64,000 nt of DNA, from the NCBI GenBank assembly GCA_020186115.1, contig WSYJ01000005.1, forward strand, positions 1 through 64,000, read 5' to 3'. The DNA comes from Histomonas meleagridis. Its lineage: Eukaryota; Parabasalia; Tritrichomonadida; Dientamoebidae. Numbering within the stretch: position 1 is the first letter of the stretch; every line of letters begins with the position of its first letter. This document shows, piece after piece, positions 1-9,492 of the stretch. Made by a program: the position numbers and the translations under genes. The notes beneath the pieces were generated by a model. The model was not told where the DNA came from. It worked only from the letters and a program-made list of their open reading frames with translations, and made no database searches.

Positions 1-1165
1 TTTTTTCAACAAAATCACAATATAAATTAAATAAATCAGGACCTGTTATGTTTTTGATTTTTTCGTAATTGTCTCTAGCGAATATTTCATAACTTGACAT
101 TGAAGCTTCTTTTATATTTTCTTTTGCTTCACTGTTCGGAATTCTTCTTAAATTTACTTTCGACACATCCATTAACATGAAAAATGTAAATAAATTTTCA
201 TAAAATTCAGGCGTGAATGAATCAGCAAGTTTTGAGAAATAATCAAAATCTTGTAAATGCTTATCACTTGTTTTTGTTACAACATATCTTCTATCATAAC
301 TTTCAATCTTTATTGGAACATCATTATTCGATACCATTATAAAATTCGCAACATTTTCTGTTTCTCTCATCGGTTCATTTTTTTTTTTTTTTTTTATTGT
401 TTTATCTGTTATAATAGATTTTAACGCATCAGAATTTAAAAATTTATTTGTATCAATACTTTGTAGTTCATTTAAAACCAGTAATTTTTTGTTTTCTAAT
501 GTTGCATTAAATTTACCGACTACTGATTCTATATTCGTAACATTTTCATTTGCGTATCTCGCCATTAATTTGCATATTACATCTGTAAAGAATGTATTTT
601 TTCCTGTTCCTTGATTTCCTAATATAACTAAAGCAACTCCAGTTTTGAAATTTGGTTTTTGAAGAATTGATGCAATCCAAATTAAAATATATCTATAAAT
701 TTCTTCATTACCATTTGCTATTACTTCTCTGACGTGATCTAAAAACGGTTGTATAATTTCTGTTTTTACTTTATCAAGCTTTTTATAATCATAACCTCTA
801 AAGTAAGAAAAAATTTGAGGATCATTTGAATAAAATTTTAATGCTTTTACCGTAAATATTTCTGTATTTTCTAAATATAAATCCCAAGCGGAAACGTTTT
901 TTGTTTTGTTTCCTTCGGTCCTTCTTCCAATAATTATTTTCTTTAGCTTTTGTTTCGCAACGTTTTCTGATGTATAACTTACTTTAACATAATCATTCAC
1001 TGCGTCATAATCTTTAAACATAAATACTTCAGGTGTTGAAAAAAAAAAAAAAAAACATTTCTTTAAATCATTTATTGCTTCATCTCCGTTTAAATCATAG
1101 TTTTTATTTTTTCTAATGTCCATTAAACAGAATTTGTCGTTTATGTCGATTGTAACTTCTGACAT
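1..1165 (-). CDS. SF3 helicase, D5/DUF5906-like (3' end off window)
   Basis: The reverse strand is open from the ATG at 1165 to the window edge (about 388 codons). A P-loop reading GNQGTGKN lies near 520-610 and is followed by a hydrophobic strand ending in NE (Walker B-like) and by a VSNND...DRR segment. That order is typical of superfamily 3 helicases such as poxvirus D5 and phage or plasmid primase-helicases, which unwind DNA at replication origins. Two homopolymers lie inside the frame: 17 A at 1039-1055 (encoding about five Phe) and 18 T at 378-395 (encoding about five Lys). Both currently keep the frame open. A gene of this type is not a normal eukaryotic chromosomal gene, so an integrated virus-like or plasmid-like element is inferred. 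The 3' end is not visible. Confidence 0.75.
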   Translation of the reverse strand, partial: MSEVTIDINDKFCLMDIRKNKNYDLNGDEAINDLKKCFFFFFSTPEVFMFKDYDAVNDYVKVSYTSENVAKQKLKKIIIGRRTEGNKTKNVSAWDLYLENTEIFTVKALKFYSNDPQIFSYFRGYDYKKLDKVKTEIIQPFLDHVREVIANGNEEIYRYILIWIASILQKPNFKTGVALVILGNQGTGKNTFFTDVICKLMARYANENVTNIESVVGKFNATLENKKLLVLNELQSIDTNKFLNSDALKSIITDKTIKKKKKNEPMRETENVANFIMVSNNDVPIKIESYDRRYVVTKTSDKHLQDFDYFSKLADSFTPEFYENLFTFFMLMDVSKVNLRRIPNSEAKENIKEASMSSYEIFARDNYEKIKNITGPDLFNLYCDFVEK

Positions 1166-1217
1166 CTTTTTAGTTGCATTAAAAAATCAAATTACTACTT
1201 TAAAACTAGACTTAATT

Positions 1218-1325
1218 TATAACCTGTAACGTAACGTAACCTTGGTTTTTGCATCTCATGTTCTTTATTCTTCTTCTTTTTTCCAAAATGTCAAAGTTAC
1301 AGGTAACGTTACGTTACAAGTTATA
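1218..1325. repeat. Inverted repeat with GTAAC iterations
   Basis: The left arm is 1218-1242 and the right arm 1301-1325. The arms are 25 bp, match at 23 of 25 positions and are separated by 58 bp. Each arm contains tandem GTAAC/GTTAC steps. It starts about 50 bp upstream of the helicase start codon. It could be an element terminus or an iteron-like replication site; the sequence does not decide between them. Confidence 0.7.
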
Positions 1326-1876
1326 GTTAGATTTTTCGCACATGCTTATTTTAAACTCGACCGTTAATCCTAATTTTCAATCATCCTCTATCGTTAATGC
1401 TTTCTTTTATGTAGCGCGGCTTGAAGCGAGCGTATCACGCGAAGCTTCAATAGCGCTGTGTGTGTGTGTGTGCGGATGAAACTTGGAGAATACATAAATG
1501 AGGTGAAAAAATTATTATGGAATCGAAAACTTTCCATGGAATCTTGATGGATATTCTGAAACTAGCTTGGTATTCCACATTATTATTTGACACACAAAAA
1601 CACTGCAATGTCACAAATAGGGCAGAAGACTTCAATAAATAACGTTAATACAATTTATTATTTTCACTAAATAATATATGTTAAACATTTTTTTTAAAGT
1701 AAAGATCATTTTTGAACATAAATTAATGAAAAATGTAAAATTTTAATATCTGAAATAGTACACTAAAATATTTTATTTATCTAAAAAAAATCATAGATAT
1801 ATAATTTATTCGGAAAACAATATAATTCAGTAAATTACATTTGTAGTATATATAAATTTTAAATAATTTAAACAAA
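1326..1876. other. Gap with GC-rich imperfect hairpin and (TG)8 microsatellite
   Basis: Positions 1413-1457 form a GC-rich imperfect inverted repeat (arms near 1413-1427 and 1441-1457) in otherwise very AT-rich DNA. It is followed directly by eight TG repeats at 1457-1472. No supported gene is present. This may be the boundary of the helicase-bearing element. Confidence 0.45.
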
Positions 1877-4876
1877 TTAAATAGGATCAACTATCGAAAT
1901 GCTTAAGTGAGGCATATTTTCAAGAATTTCTTTTTCAGCTTTGTTCTTCCGATATAAACAAAAAAGTAATACAAATCCTGATAATAAAATAATACCTCCA
2001 ATACATGAAATTATTGCGATAACAGCTATACTTAATCCATTCGATAATTCAACATATTTTGCACATTTATCTCGTAAATCATCATCAACTTTAATATTAA
2101 TTCCTTTCCAATAATTTTCAACACATTCAGATCCTGTACAATCATTATCATATTTTTCATATGATTCAATATTAGGTAAACAAATAGTGATATTATCTTT
2201 CGTTGTCGTTAAAAATATGTTATCATTAAATTTTGGTGGATCTGTCGGTAAAAGAAGAATATTTAAATTTGTACAATTTTCAAATATTTTCGTAGAGTTT
2301 TCATCAACTGTACTTAATTTCGTGATATTTAATATTTCTAAATTAAAACATCCTGAAAAATGTCCTTCACCTTCAATTGTATGAACTTCATTAAGATAAA
2401 GTGTTCTTAATGAAATACAATTTTGAAAACAATATGATGGAAGTGTATTAATCGTTCGAAGTGAAATATTATTTAAATTTATACAATTTAAAAATGCTGA
2501 TTTACTAATCGTTTTTAATTGTGGAAAAGAAATAGTTTTTAATGATGTACAATATTCAAATGTATTTCTTCCATAAATATATTTAAGCATTGGTAATTCA
2601 AGTGTTTCAAGTGTTGAACATTTAGAAAATTCATAACATGGATTTGTTGAATTTATTATTGATATTCTTGGAAGTTTAACTTCATATAATTTTCGACAAT
2701 TACAAAATGTATAACTTTTAATATTTATTAAGTTTTGAAGTGAAACATATTCAAGACTTTCAATATTATAAAATAATGATGAAGGTGCATTTAAAAGCGA
2801 ATTCATAGATATAATTTTTAATATTCGACAATTAAATGCAATCGGTCCAGATTTAATTAACTCAATAGAATTTAATGAAAGTTCTGTTAATGAACTACAA
2901 TTAACAAATGCTGTGTTTTCAATGATTTTGACTTTTGGTAAATTTATATGTTTTACATTATAACAATCATATATAAAATGTTCACCAATTATTTCAAGTT
3001 CTGGTAAATAAATACTTTGAATCAAATCGCATTGATAAAATAATATCGATGTAAAATTATTAAGTTTTGGTAATGAAACGTTAATTAAATTACTGCAGTT
3101 AAAAAATGCAAATGATCCAATTTGAACAAGATTTGGCAATGAAACACTGGTAATTTCATTACAATTGTTTAAAAAATATTTATCAAATATTTCAAGTTCT
3201 GGTAAATAAATACTTTGAATCAAATCACATTGATAAAATAATGTCGATGTAAAATTATTAAGTTTTGGTAATGAAACATTTATTAAATTACTGCAGTTAT
3301 AAAATGCAAATGATCCAATTTGAACAAGATTTGGCAATGAAACACTGGTAATTTCATTACAATTATATAAAAAATAATCGCCAATAATTAAAGCATTTGG
3401 AAAATTAATTGTTTCAACAATACTTTTAGTAAATGCATATGATCCAATATATCTTAAATTTAAAAACTCAAAATTACTTATATTTATATCAGATATGAAG
3501 TAATCGCTGACATTAATTAAATTTGGCAAATTAATGACTTTCAAATCACGACATCCTTCAAATGGCGAATTTCCAGCTTTGATAAGTCGTGGTAGCGTTA
3601 TATTTGTTAGCAATTCATTGTTTAAAAATGCATAATCACCACAAGTTTCAAGCGAAGGAAGATATAAATCGTAAAAAAAGGAATCACTAAATGCATAATC
3701 ACCACATGTTTTAACATTTGGTAATATTAAAGACGGCATAAGTGCTAAAATAAATGCATAATTTCCGATGTATTCGCAATATTCAAATGACAAAGAATAT
3801 GCATAATACAGGTCTGCAAATCCATAATCATCAATTTTTTTGATCTTAAGATTTTCAAAAATGTTTTTAGACAAATGACAGCTATGAAAAGCATGTTTTC
3901 CTATTGTTTCAACACTCGGAAAAATAACTGTGTCGATATATTTTAAGTTGGCAAACATATATTCTGGAACATTCTTTAATTTAGGCATTGAAATGTAAGA
4001 TAGTTTAATACATTCGCCGATAAAACCATAATCTGCATTTTCAAGAGAAGGTAAATCAAGTTTCTCAAGACGATACGCAGAATTGAATGCCCCTTCAGAA
4101 ATATTCACAACTTTTGGAACATAAACATCTATCAAAGAAGAACATTGGAAAAAAGCATATAATCCAATTGCAACAGCATTTGGCAAATAAACACTTTTCA
4201 TACTCTCGCATGAAATACACATACATGGAGAAACTTCTTCAAGTGATGGAAAATTTATAGATAAGAATGAACAAAGTTCAAACGTGTTAGATCCACAATG
4301 TTTAAGATGCGGGAAACTTACATTTTTTAATAGTGAGCAGCTATAAAATGCATAATTCGCTATCTCTGTAACATTTGGTGTTATAATTGTTTCAAGACTT
4401 ATGCAAAAATAGAATGCACTATTTTCAATATAGCTTATAGTAGGAGCTTCAACTGAAATCAGTTTGTAACAGTTAGAAAACGCATATGGATTAAATCGAG
4501 AAATATTAGCAAAATAAGCATGCGTTAATTGTGTAAATGATTCGAACGACAGGTAAGAGATGTTTTGTAACGGAATTCCTATTGAAACGTTAATCAGTTT
4601 TTGCATATTCCCCATAAGTAACGGAAAGTTATCAGGATCAGCAATAGAAACACCACTAGAAATTGAAAAAAAGTGAATTTTATCCATCACATCCCAGTCG
4701 TCCGTGCTGTATTTAATTTCGCCATTGATAATATCAACCTCTGAAAAATCTGTTGATTCGTTAATTCTCAAAGCATTGTTATATGCTTCTTCTAAACTTT
4801 CACCAGTTACATGAATATTTTTATTTATGAGGGCTTCAAACAGTGAACACGAAAAATAGGGCAAGAGCAAAAGCAT
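1877..4876 (-). CDS. BspA-like leucine-rich-repeat surface protein
   Basis: A 999-residue protein. Residues 1-16 are hydrophobic (MLLLLPYFSCSLFEA) and look like a short signal peptide. Residues ~90-930 are about 35 repeats of roughly 22-23 residues carrying patterns such as IGSYAF, NCSNLINVSLP and LETIxLP, the TpLRR/BspA type that is hugely expanded in trichomonads. Near the C-terminus a single membrane segment (LSIAVIAIISCIGGIILLSG region) is followed by a basic stop-transfer CLYRKNK and a short cytoplasmic tail ending in SIVDPI. A type I surface protein with an extracellular LRR solenoid is expected; in Trichomonas the family is linked to adhesion and binding of host or bacterial surfaces. 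The frame is intact, unlike the BspA copies near 57 and 60 kb. The start is the first ATG and places the leader at the N-terminus. Confidence 0.9.
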   Translation of the reverse strand: MLLLLPYFSCSLFEALINKNIHVTGESLEEAYNNALRINESTDFSEVDIINGEIKYSTDDWDVMDKIHFFSISSGVSIADPDNFPLLMGNMQKLINVSIGIPLQNISYLSFESFTQLTHAYFANISRFNPYAFSNCYKLISVEAPTISYIENSAFYFCISLETIITPNVTEIANYAFYSCSLLKNVSFPHLKHCGSNTFELCSFLSINFPSLEEVSPCMCISCESMKSVYLPNAVAIGLYAFFQCSSLIDVYVPKVVNISEGAFNSAYRLEKLDLPSLENADYGFIGECIKLSYISMPKLKNVPEYMFANLKYIDTVIFPSVETIGKHAFHSCHLSKNIFENLKIKKIDDYGFADLYYAYSLSFEYCEYIGNYAFILALMPSLILPNVKTCGDYAFSDSFFYDLYLPSLETCGDYAFLNNELLTNITLPRLIKAGNSPFEGCRDLKVINLPNLINVSDYFISDINISNFEFLNLRYIGSYAFTKSIVETINFPNALIIGDYFLYNCNEITSVSLPNLVQIGSFAFYNCSNLINVSLPKLNNFTSTLFYQCDLIQSIYLPELEIFDKYFLNNCNEITSVSLPNLVQIGSFAFFNCSNLINVSLPKLNNFTSILFYQCDLIQSIYLPELEIIGEHFIYDCYNVKHINLPKVKIIENTAFVNCSSLTELSLNSIELIKSGPIAFNCRILKIISMNSLLNAPSSLFYNIESLEYVSLQNLINIKSYTFCNCRKLYEVKLPRISIINSTNPCYEFSKCSTLETLELPMLKYIYGRNTFEYCTSLKTISFPQLKTISKSAFLNCINLNNISLRTINTLPSYCFQNCISLRTLYLNEVHTIEGEGHFSGCFNLEILNITKLSTVDENSTKIFENCTNLNILLLPTDPPKFNDNIFLTTTKDNITICLPNIESYEKYDNDCTGSECVENYWKGINIKVDDDLRDKCAKYVELSNGLSIAVIAIISCIGGIILLSGFVLLFCLYRKNKAEKEILENMPHLSISIVDPI
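2991..3370 (-). repeat. 198-bp internal tandem duplication in BspA gene
   Basis: Two adjacent copies (starting at 2991 and 3189 on the plus strand) of a 198-bp block, i.e. 66 residues or three LRRs, differ at only a few bases. The copies encode SVSLPNLVQIGSFAF followed by SIYLPELEI almost identically. This shows recent in-frame growth of the solenoid. Confidence 0.85.
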
Positions 4877-5849
4877 TTTATATTTTCAATTGAGTATTGA
4901 AATTTTGAGGGTTTAGATATTCAATGGTACTATCAATTCCAAGCAATTATGTAACTTTTTCAATGATTTCATTGTTTACTGTTATGGTTTACAGAGCTAG
5001 TCCAACAAGCCATTGTCACTTTTTGGTATTATTTTTTCAAATGATTTTTGTGAAAATTCAGGATTTTTTTATGCTCTTATTTGCTGAGCATTAATATGCT
5101 AGTATACATAGAATATGTTTATATGAAATTGTAATCCAAATCCGAAATTTGCCAAAATTGAATTTTTTTTAATTAATTTATTTTTTATTTTATTTTAATG
5201 ATGCTTTAATCAAAAAACATATGTTTTTAATATTGGTATTATTATTTTTATAACAAACTGAGGGGATTGTTTTAAAATTCAATATTTAAGCAAAAATCCA
5301 TTCTATATTGTTTCAAATTTTTTTATAGATAGGACCCAAGGATTTTTATGAATGAACTTGTTTTATTTTATCAATTCCTATGTTTTTTAGTTTCTTCGTT
5401 TATAAATAGGCATGTGCACAATATTTTGGGCAGCTTGGGACGACCCTATTCACAAATATAATTTTCATCATATTTAAGTTCGATTTATATGATGCACAGT
5501 TTAAATTGATAAAAATCATTAATATGATTATAAATATTGAATTTATTTAAAACTGATATCTGCATAAAATGCATTAATTCTTATTATCTATTTTTTCATT
5601 GATTTTAAAGATTATCGAAATATATACATTTTATTCATACCTGGTGTAACAAAGATTGTGAAATTCGAATGAAATTAACGTTTTATGGACAAAAGACAAG
5701 GTTTAATAAGCCATTCAAAATCGAAAAAGTTCCAAATTTCTACAATATGAATTCCTGAATTTTGACTGTGTTATCAACATTTTTCAGGGGTTATTTGGCC
5801 AAATCACCTTGACATCATTAGAAACCGTTAAACGTAGTTCTGCGTTTAA
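4877..5849. other. Intergenic, AT-rich
   Basis: No coding stretch is supported. The only items noted are a CACTTTTTGG motif at 5017-5026, also found near other genes here, and an AACCGTTA motif at 5823-5830, 20 bp before the next start codon. Confidence 0.5.
5823..5830 (+). promoter_or_regulatory. Myb-like AACCGTTA motif
   Basis: AACCGTTA lies 20 bp upstream of the ATG at 5850. The same core recurs in the short upstream regions of several genes in this window, e.g. 30240-30247. Myb-like proteins binding such sequences near transcription starts are known from Trichomonas vaginalis; function here is inference. Confidence 0.45.
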
Positions 5850-6907
5850 ATGGAACATGACGAAAATTCTGAAAGCAAATATTTAGCAAAAAATATGGAG
5901 AAGATTCGAAAGCAGGCCGCTAAATCTAAGTCACTTGACTTTATTGATGATGATAAATTACAATCTTTTCAAGATTATTTACGTGAACTTAAAGAAAATT
6001 TTCTTGAAAAGGAACAATACATAAAAGCTCGCGATGCTAGCGAACTTATAGAACGCTGCAAAACAGAAATGCAAATACGAGCAAAAGTTGCTTCAAAATG
6101 CTCAGAACATGAAGCAAAAAAATCGGCAACAGATCAGATGGTTACAAAGTATGTACTTTTTGTTTCAAAAAATATAAAACTATTTTTTGAAACATTTTTT
6201 TTCAAATACTAATCCATAGATATGATCAAAAAATACATGAACATGATGAAAGAACGCAGGACAAACTTTCAGAGCTTCACGAAAAGCATAAAAACGAAAT
6301 GGAAGCTTTTGAAACAGAATGGAAAGAAGATATGCCAGATAAATATCGCCGACCATCTCAACGACTTATAGAGCTTCGTAAATCTGCTCATAATCTTGCA
6401 CTTTGTGGGGAGTTTAATGAAGCGCAAGATCTGAAAAACGAAGCAGAGAATTTAGAGCGCAAAGAAACTGAAGAAGCGCAAAGGCGTCTCAACAAAGAAT
6501 ACACCATTGCCAAAAATAGATTAATCCGGAAACAGAAGGAGGAGATCCGTATCTTTCAAGAAAACGCAGAACAACAGCGCATTGTTTTACTCTCCAAAAG
6601 GCAAATCGCAGAGCAAGCATCAAATAACCGCAAAAACGTATTGAATTCAAAACCGTCGCCGAAATCAAGAAATTCGCCGCAATCTAAGGGATCACCAACG
6701 CGATTACTTGGAACAAGGAGATCGCCGAGCAGAAGTGCGGATAGAAAATTACCTCCTTTGATACCTCCAAAGGAAGATACCCAAAAAATCAAAGAAAATA
6801 GTCGGAAAATGGAACGGGAAATACATTCAAAGAAATATAGAGAAATACATATAGAACAAGACCCATATGTACACGAAAGTGAAAGTATGAGTTCACGCTC
6901 GGATTGA
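5850..6907 (+). CDS. Conserved coiled-coil protein, one intron
   Basis: Two exons, 5850-6148 and 6220-6907, give 328 residues when the 71-nt intron is removed. The frame then reads through without a break (exon 1 ends VTK; exon 2 continues YDQKIHEHDER), which is the best proof of the intron. Without splicing the first frame stops at 6212. The product is helical and highly charged, with a conserved-looking WKEDMPDKYRRPS segment followed by repeated A...E..LERKE helices. Its C-terminal ~100 residues are Ser/Pro/Lys-rich and probably disordered (several SPKS/SPQS-like sites). I do not recognise a named family; a cytoskeletal or flagellar role would be a guess. An AACCGTTA motif lies 20 bp upstream of the start. 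Confidence 0.8.
6149..6219 (+). other. Spliceosomal intron, 71 nt
   Basis: Starts GTATGT (6149-6154) and ends ACTAATCCATAG (6208-6219). The trichomonad consensus is GTAYGT at the donor and a fused branch/acceptor ACTAACACACAG, so both ends fit. Removing it restores one open frame. Confidence 0.85.
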
Positions 6908-7415
6908 TATGACTAAATGTTAAATGTGATTTTATAACTGTGAAAAATATTTACGTGTGCTGTAGCATTATTCATAGAGAAAATATTTAATTAATTTTAT
7001 TTATTTAAATTTGTATTTTTCACTCACTTCTACAAAGTAGGAGAATTTTAACAAAAAAAATTTTTTTTTCTGGATTTTCTTTTCAGATTTTAATTAACTT
7101 TTTCGGGACAGATATATTAAAATTTCTATTTTCAAACAAACTATTTAAAAATTTTTGATTTATTTTCATTTTTTGTTGCTTGACTTCAATTTTTTCATGG
7201 CAAAAAACATCGAGAATATCTTTGAGTATATTGTAATTGATCTTACACTTTTGCGATCTGTTTAATACGCATTTTCCAATAATATTCTTGTTATTTATGA
7301 GAAATTCAAACTAAAGAATTAAAAGTTTTAAGAACTTTAAATTTAATTGTTTCGCGTTTGAATCAATTTTTTATTTAATCATTAATACAAAACAAAATTA
7401 AATGAACAATATGTT
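6908..7415. other. Intergenic between convergent genes
   Basis: AT-rich DNA with poly-T tracts between two convergent 3' ends. I see no gene or repeat. Confidence 0.5.
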
Positions 7416-9011
7416 TTATTCATCCTGGAATAAGGTATAAAGCCAATTTGCCTGTTGCATGACGCCTTCATCTGCAACTACTTTATTAGAAACATTCTTA
7501 AATTCCTGAACAAGTCTATTATACAATTCCGGATTTTTATCCCTGATTCGATCCAAGTCCGCCTTTAATGTCAATATTTTATTTCTTTTTGTTTCTAATG
7601 CCTTCAGGTATTCGGGCGGTATAATTGGATTAATCACTGAAGCCGTTTTTTCCCAATTGAATACAACCGAAAACAGACTAAACCGTTCAGGTGCCATTTT
7701 CTCAAATTGGGACACCCCAAGTGACCCCATCACAATTGGGTCACCCCAAAAATTGAGTTGCGGATTAATTCCGACTGAAAGTATGTCAAGGCCGAATTTG
7801 GTGTAAAGCGCATTGTACGGTGCCAATGTGATCTTCGTACTGTTCCCAGTAAGAAGTGGGTTGGTGTTGGTGAGGAGATATGTGGTACAACGAGTGCAAG
7901 CATCAAGATGAACCATACGTGATGCAGCAATAATTTTGTTATTAATGCTATAAGACATATGAACACATGTAGCGGCTCCAACAAATATAGTGGAGTCCTT
8001 ACAATGACTGATGAAAACACATGAAACAGGACCACATATATATACAACCGTATGACGACAATCGTGGATAAAAACTTGGCATTGAGAAGTTGGATCAACG
8101 AATTCATAGTGCTGTGATTTCTTTTCAATGAGAATTGGTTTTTCAAGAATAATTGATTGATCTGTTTCAAGTTCTTGAACGGCGCGTGGAATCGATGGCC
8201 TGTACGCAATAGGTGAGAAAAAGACATTATCACGAAGATCAGCCTCTTTCATGAAGATTAATAATGGGTATATGATATGTTCAAATTTGGATGTTGACTC
8301 AACTTCGCAATCTTGAAGAAGATCTAATGCAACCATGAGGTCAGAGAACCTGTGGTTGTAACTTGGGCCTATCCATGCTACAATTAAAAATGATAAAGAT
8401 TGAAGATGTATTTTTGTCAATCCTTTTGGCGCAATGATTTGAAGGAATTGAGGAAACTCTTTTATGAAATAACGTAACATGAGCTGTAATGGTGAATGTT
8501 CTTGTCTGGGTTGTAATGGTGATTTTAATGTCATAACACGAGTAACAGACGTATCAGAAGCTGAGAGCCTTGAACTAATTGGAGATAATTTTGGTGCCAA
8601 CTTTGATGGAAATGCTTCCATGTTTGAAATTTCTGATACACCTCTGAATTTCTTTTTGACAAGCAAAGCAAATAAGAAACAAAGCATATCAGTAACCCTC
8701 ATAGTAAGCGACGGCAGACATGAAGGATCTGCAAGATATAATTGAGATTGAAGAAGTGCTTCATTTGCATCTTTTGTTATGAAGCATGTGAGAGTTGAAT
8801 ATATTGCTTGGATTTGATTTGCATTAAATCTAAATATTTGAGATACGGCTTCTTTAAATTGGGCAAACGTAAGGAAATCTGTTAAATCATCAAATTTTTG
8901 AGCAAAAAGTCGAATTTTCTCGAGCGATATTTCTGTTGTACAAAAAGTTGAAATTGCTGCGAGCTCGAATACTTCCCAATTAAGACAAAGTTTAGAAGAA
9001 AGTTCGGACAT
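7416..9011 (-). CDS. TBCCD1: TBCC domain-containing protein 1-like (C-CAP/TBCC)
   Basis: About 531 residues from the ATG at 9011. The last ~220 residues carry a beta-helical TBCC/C-CAP pattern: repeated short strands such as VFIHDCRHTVVYICGP, VSCVFISHCKDSTIF and CVHMSYSINNKII, then LLTNTNPLL and FGLDILSVGINP, as in TBCCD1. In animals, algae and trypanosomes TBCCD1 positions the centrosome or basal bodies and the Golgi. An upstream in-frame ATG at 9104 would add 31 mostly hydrophobic residues; I prefer 9011 because MSELSSKL fits a cytosolic protein and human TBCCD1 has a similar length (557). The middle part is helical and variable. Confidence 0.8.
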   Translation of the reverse strand: MSELSSKLCLNWEVFELAAISTFCTTEISLEKIRLFAQKFDDLTDFLTFAQFKEAVSQIFRFNANQIQAIYSTLTCFITKDANEALLQSQLYLADPSCLPSLTMRVTDMLCFLFALLVKKKFRGVSEISNMEAFPSKLAPKLSPISSRLSASDTSVTRVMTLKSPLQPRQEHSPLQLMLRYFIKEFPQFLQIIAPKGLTKIHLQSLSFLIVAWIGPSYNHRFSDLMVALDLLQDCEVESTSKFEHIIYPLLIFMKEADLRDNVFFSPIAYRPSIPRAVQELETDQSIILEKPILIEKKSQHYEFVDPTSQCQVFIHDCRHTVVYICGPVSCVFISHCKDSTIFVGAATCVHMSYSINNKIIAASRMVHLDACTRCTTYLLTNTNPLLTGNSTKITLAPYNALYTKFGLDILSVGINPQLNFWGDPIVMGSLGVSQFEKMAPERFSLFSVVFNWEKTASVINPIIPPEYLKALETKRNKILTLKADLDRIRDKNPELYNRLVQEFKNVSNKVVADEGVMQQANWLYTLFQDE

Positions 9012-9492
9012 TTTTTGAAAATATAACCAGGTGGTTATGTAAAGTATGCAATAATGTACGATAAGGCGCAGAGGAATTGGACAAAGAAGGTGTTGAAATC
9101 TCATATTAACACATAACTTGAGTTCAATTATTTGAAGAATAATAACAAGGAATCAAAATGCATTAGTGTTAGTAACTAATAGTTTTTTAAAATGGAAATT
9201 AAATGGATAAATTTGGTACTATACTGCAATATTTTAGCTTAGCTGGAAATTCTCCTTTGCTTAAAAGAATATCGAACATATTCATGCATCTATAAATTTA
9301 GATCTAAAAACATCTATTAGAAAGGTTGACTTTTGGTAGAACGTCTTTCTCTGGGGGGGGGGGGGTTTAATTACAACTTTTTAAAATAAAAATAATCGTT
9401 CACATTCAATTTTAAATGCACAAAGAAAACCAACCTTCCGCATTGAAAATTGTGGCAGGAGGTGGAAGAGGTTAAACACTTCAAAACTCAAA
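9012..9492. other. Beta-amylase upstream region with 13-G run
   Basis: Holds a run of 13 G at 9353-9365, striking in such AT-rich DNA. From about 9393 to the ATG at 9493 it is nearly identical to 63414-63513, the upstream region of the second beta-amylase copy. Confidence 0.7.

Noticed and set aside
1447-1635. Small minus-strand open frame
   Set aside because: Runs through the (TG)n microsatellite, has no recognisable feature and no neighbours to support it.
7730-8233. Alternative-frame open stretch inside the TBCCD1-like gene
   Set aside because: Shadow of the real gene; no independent motif.
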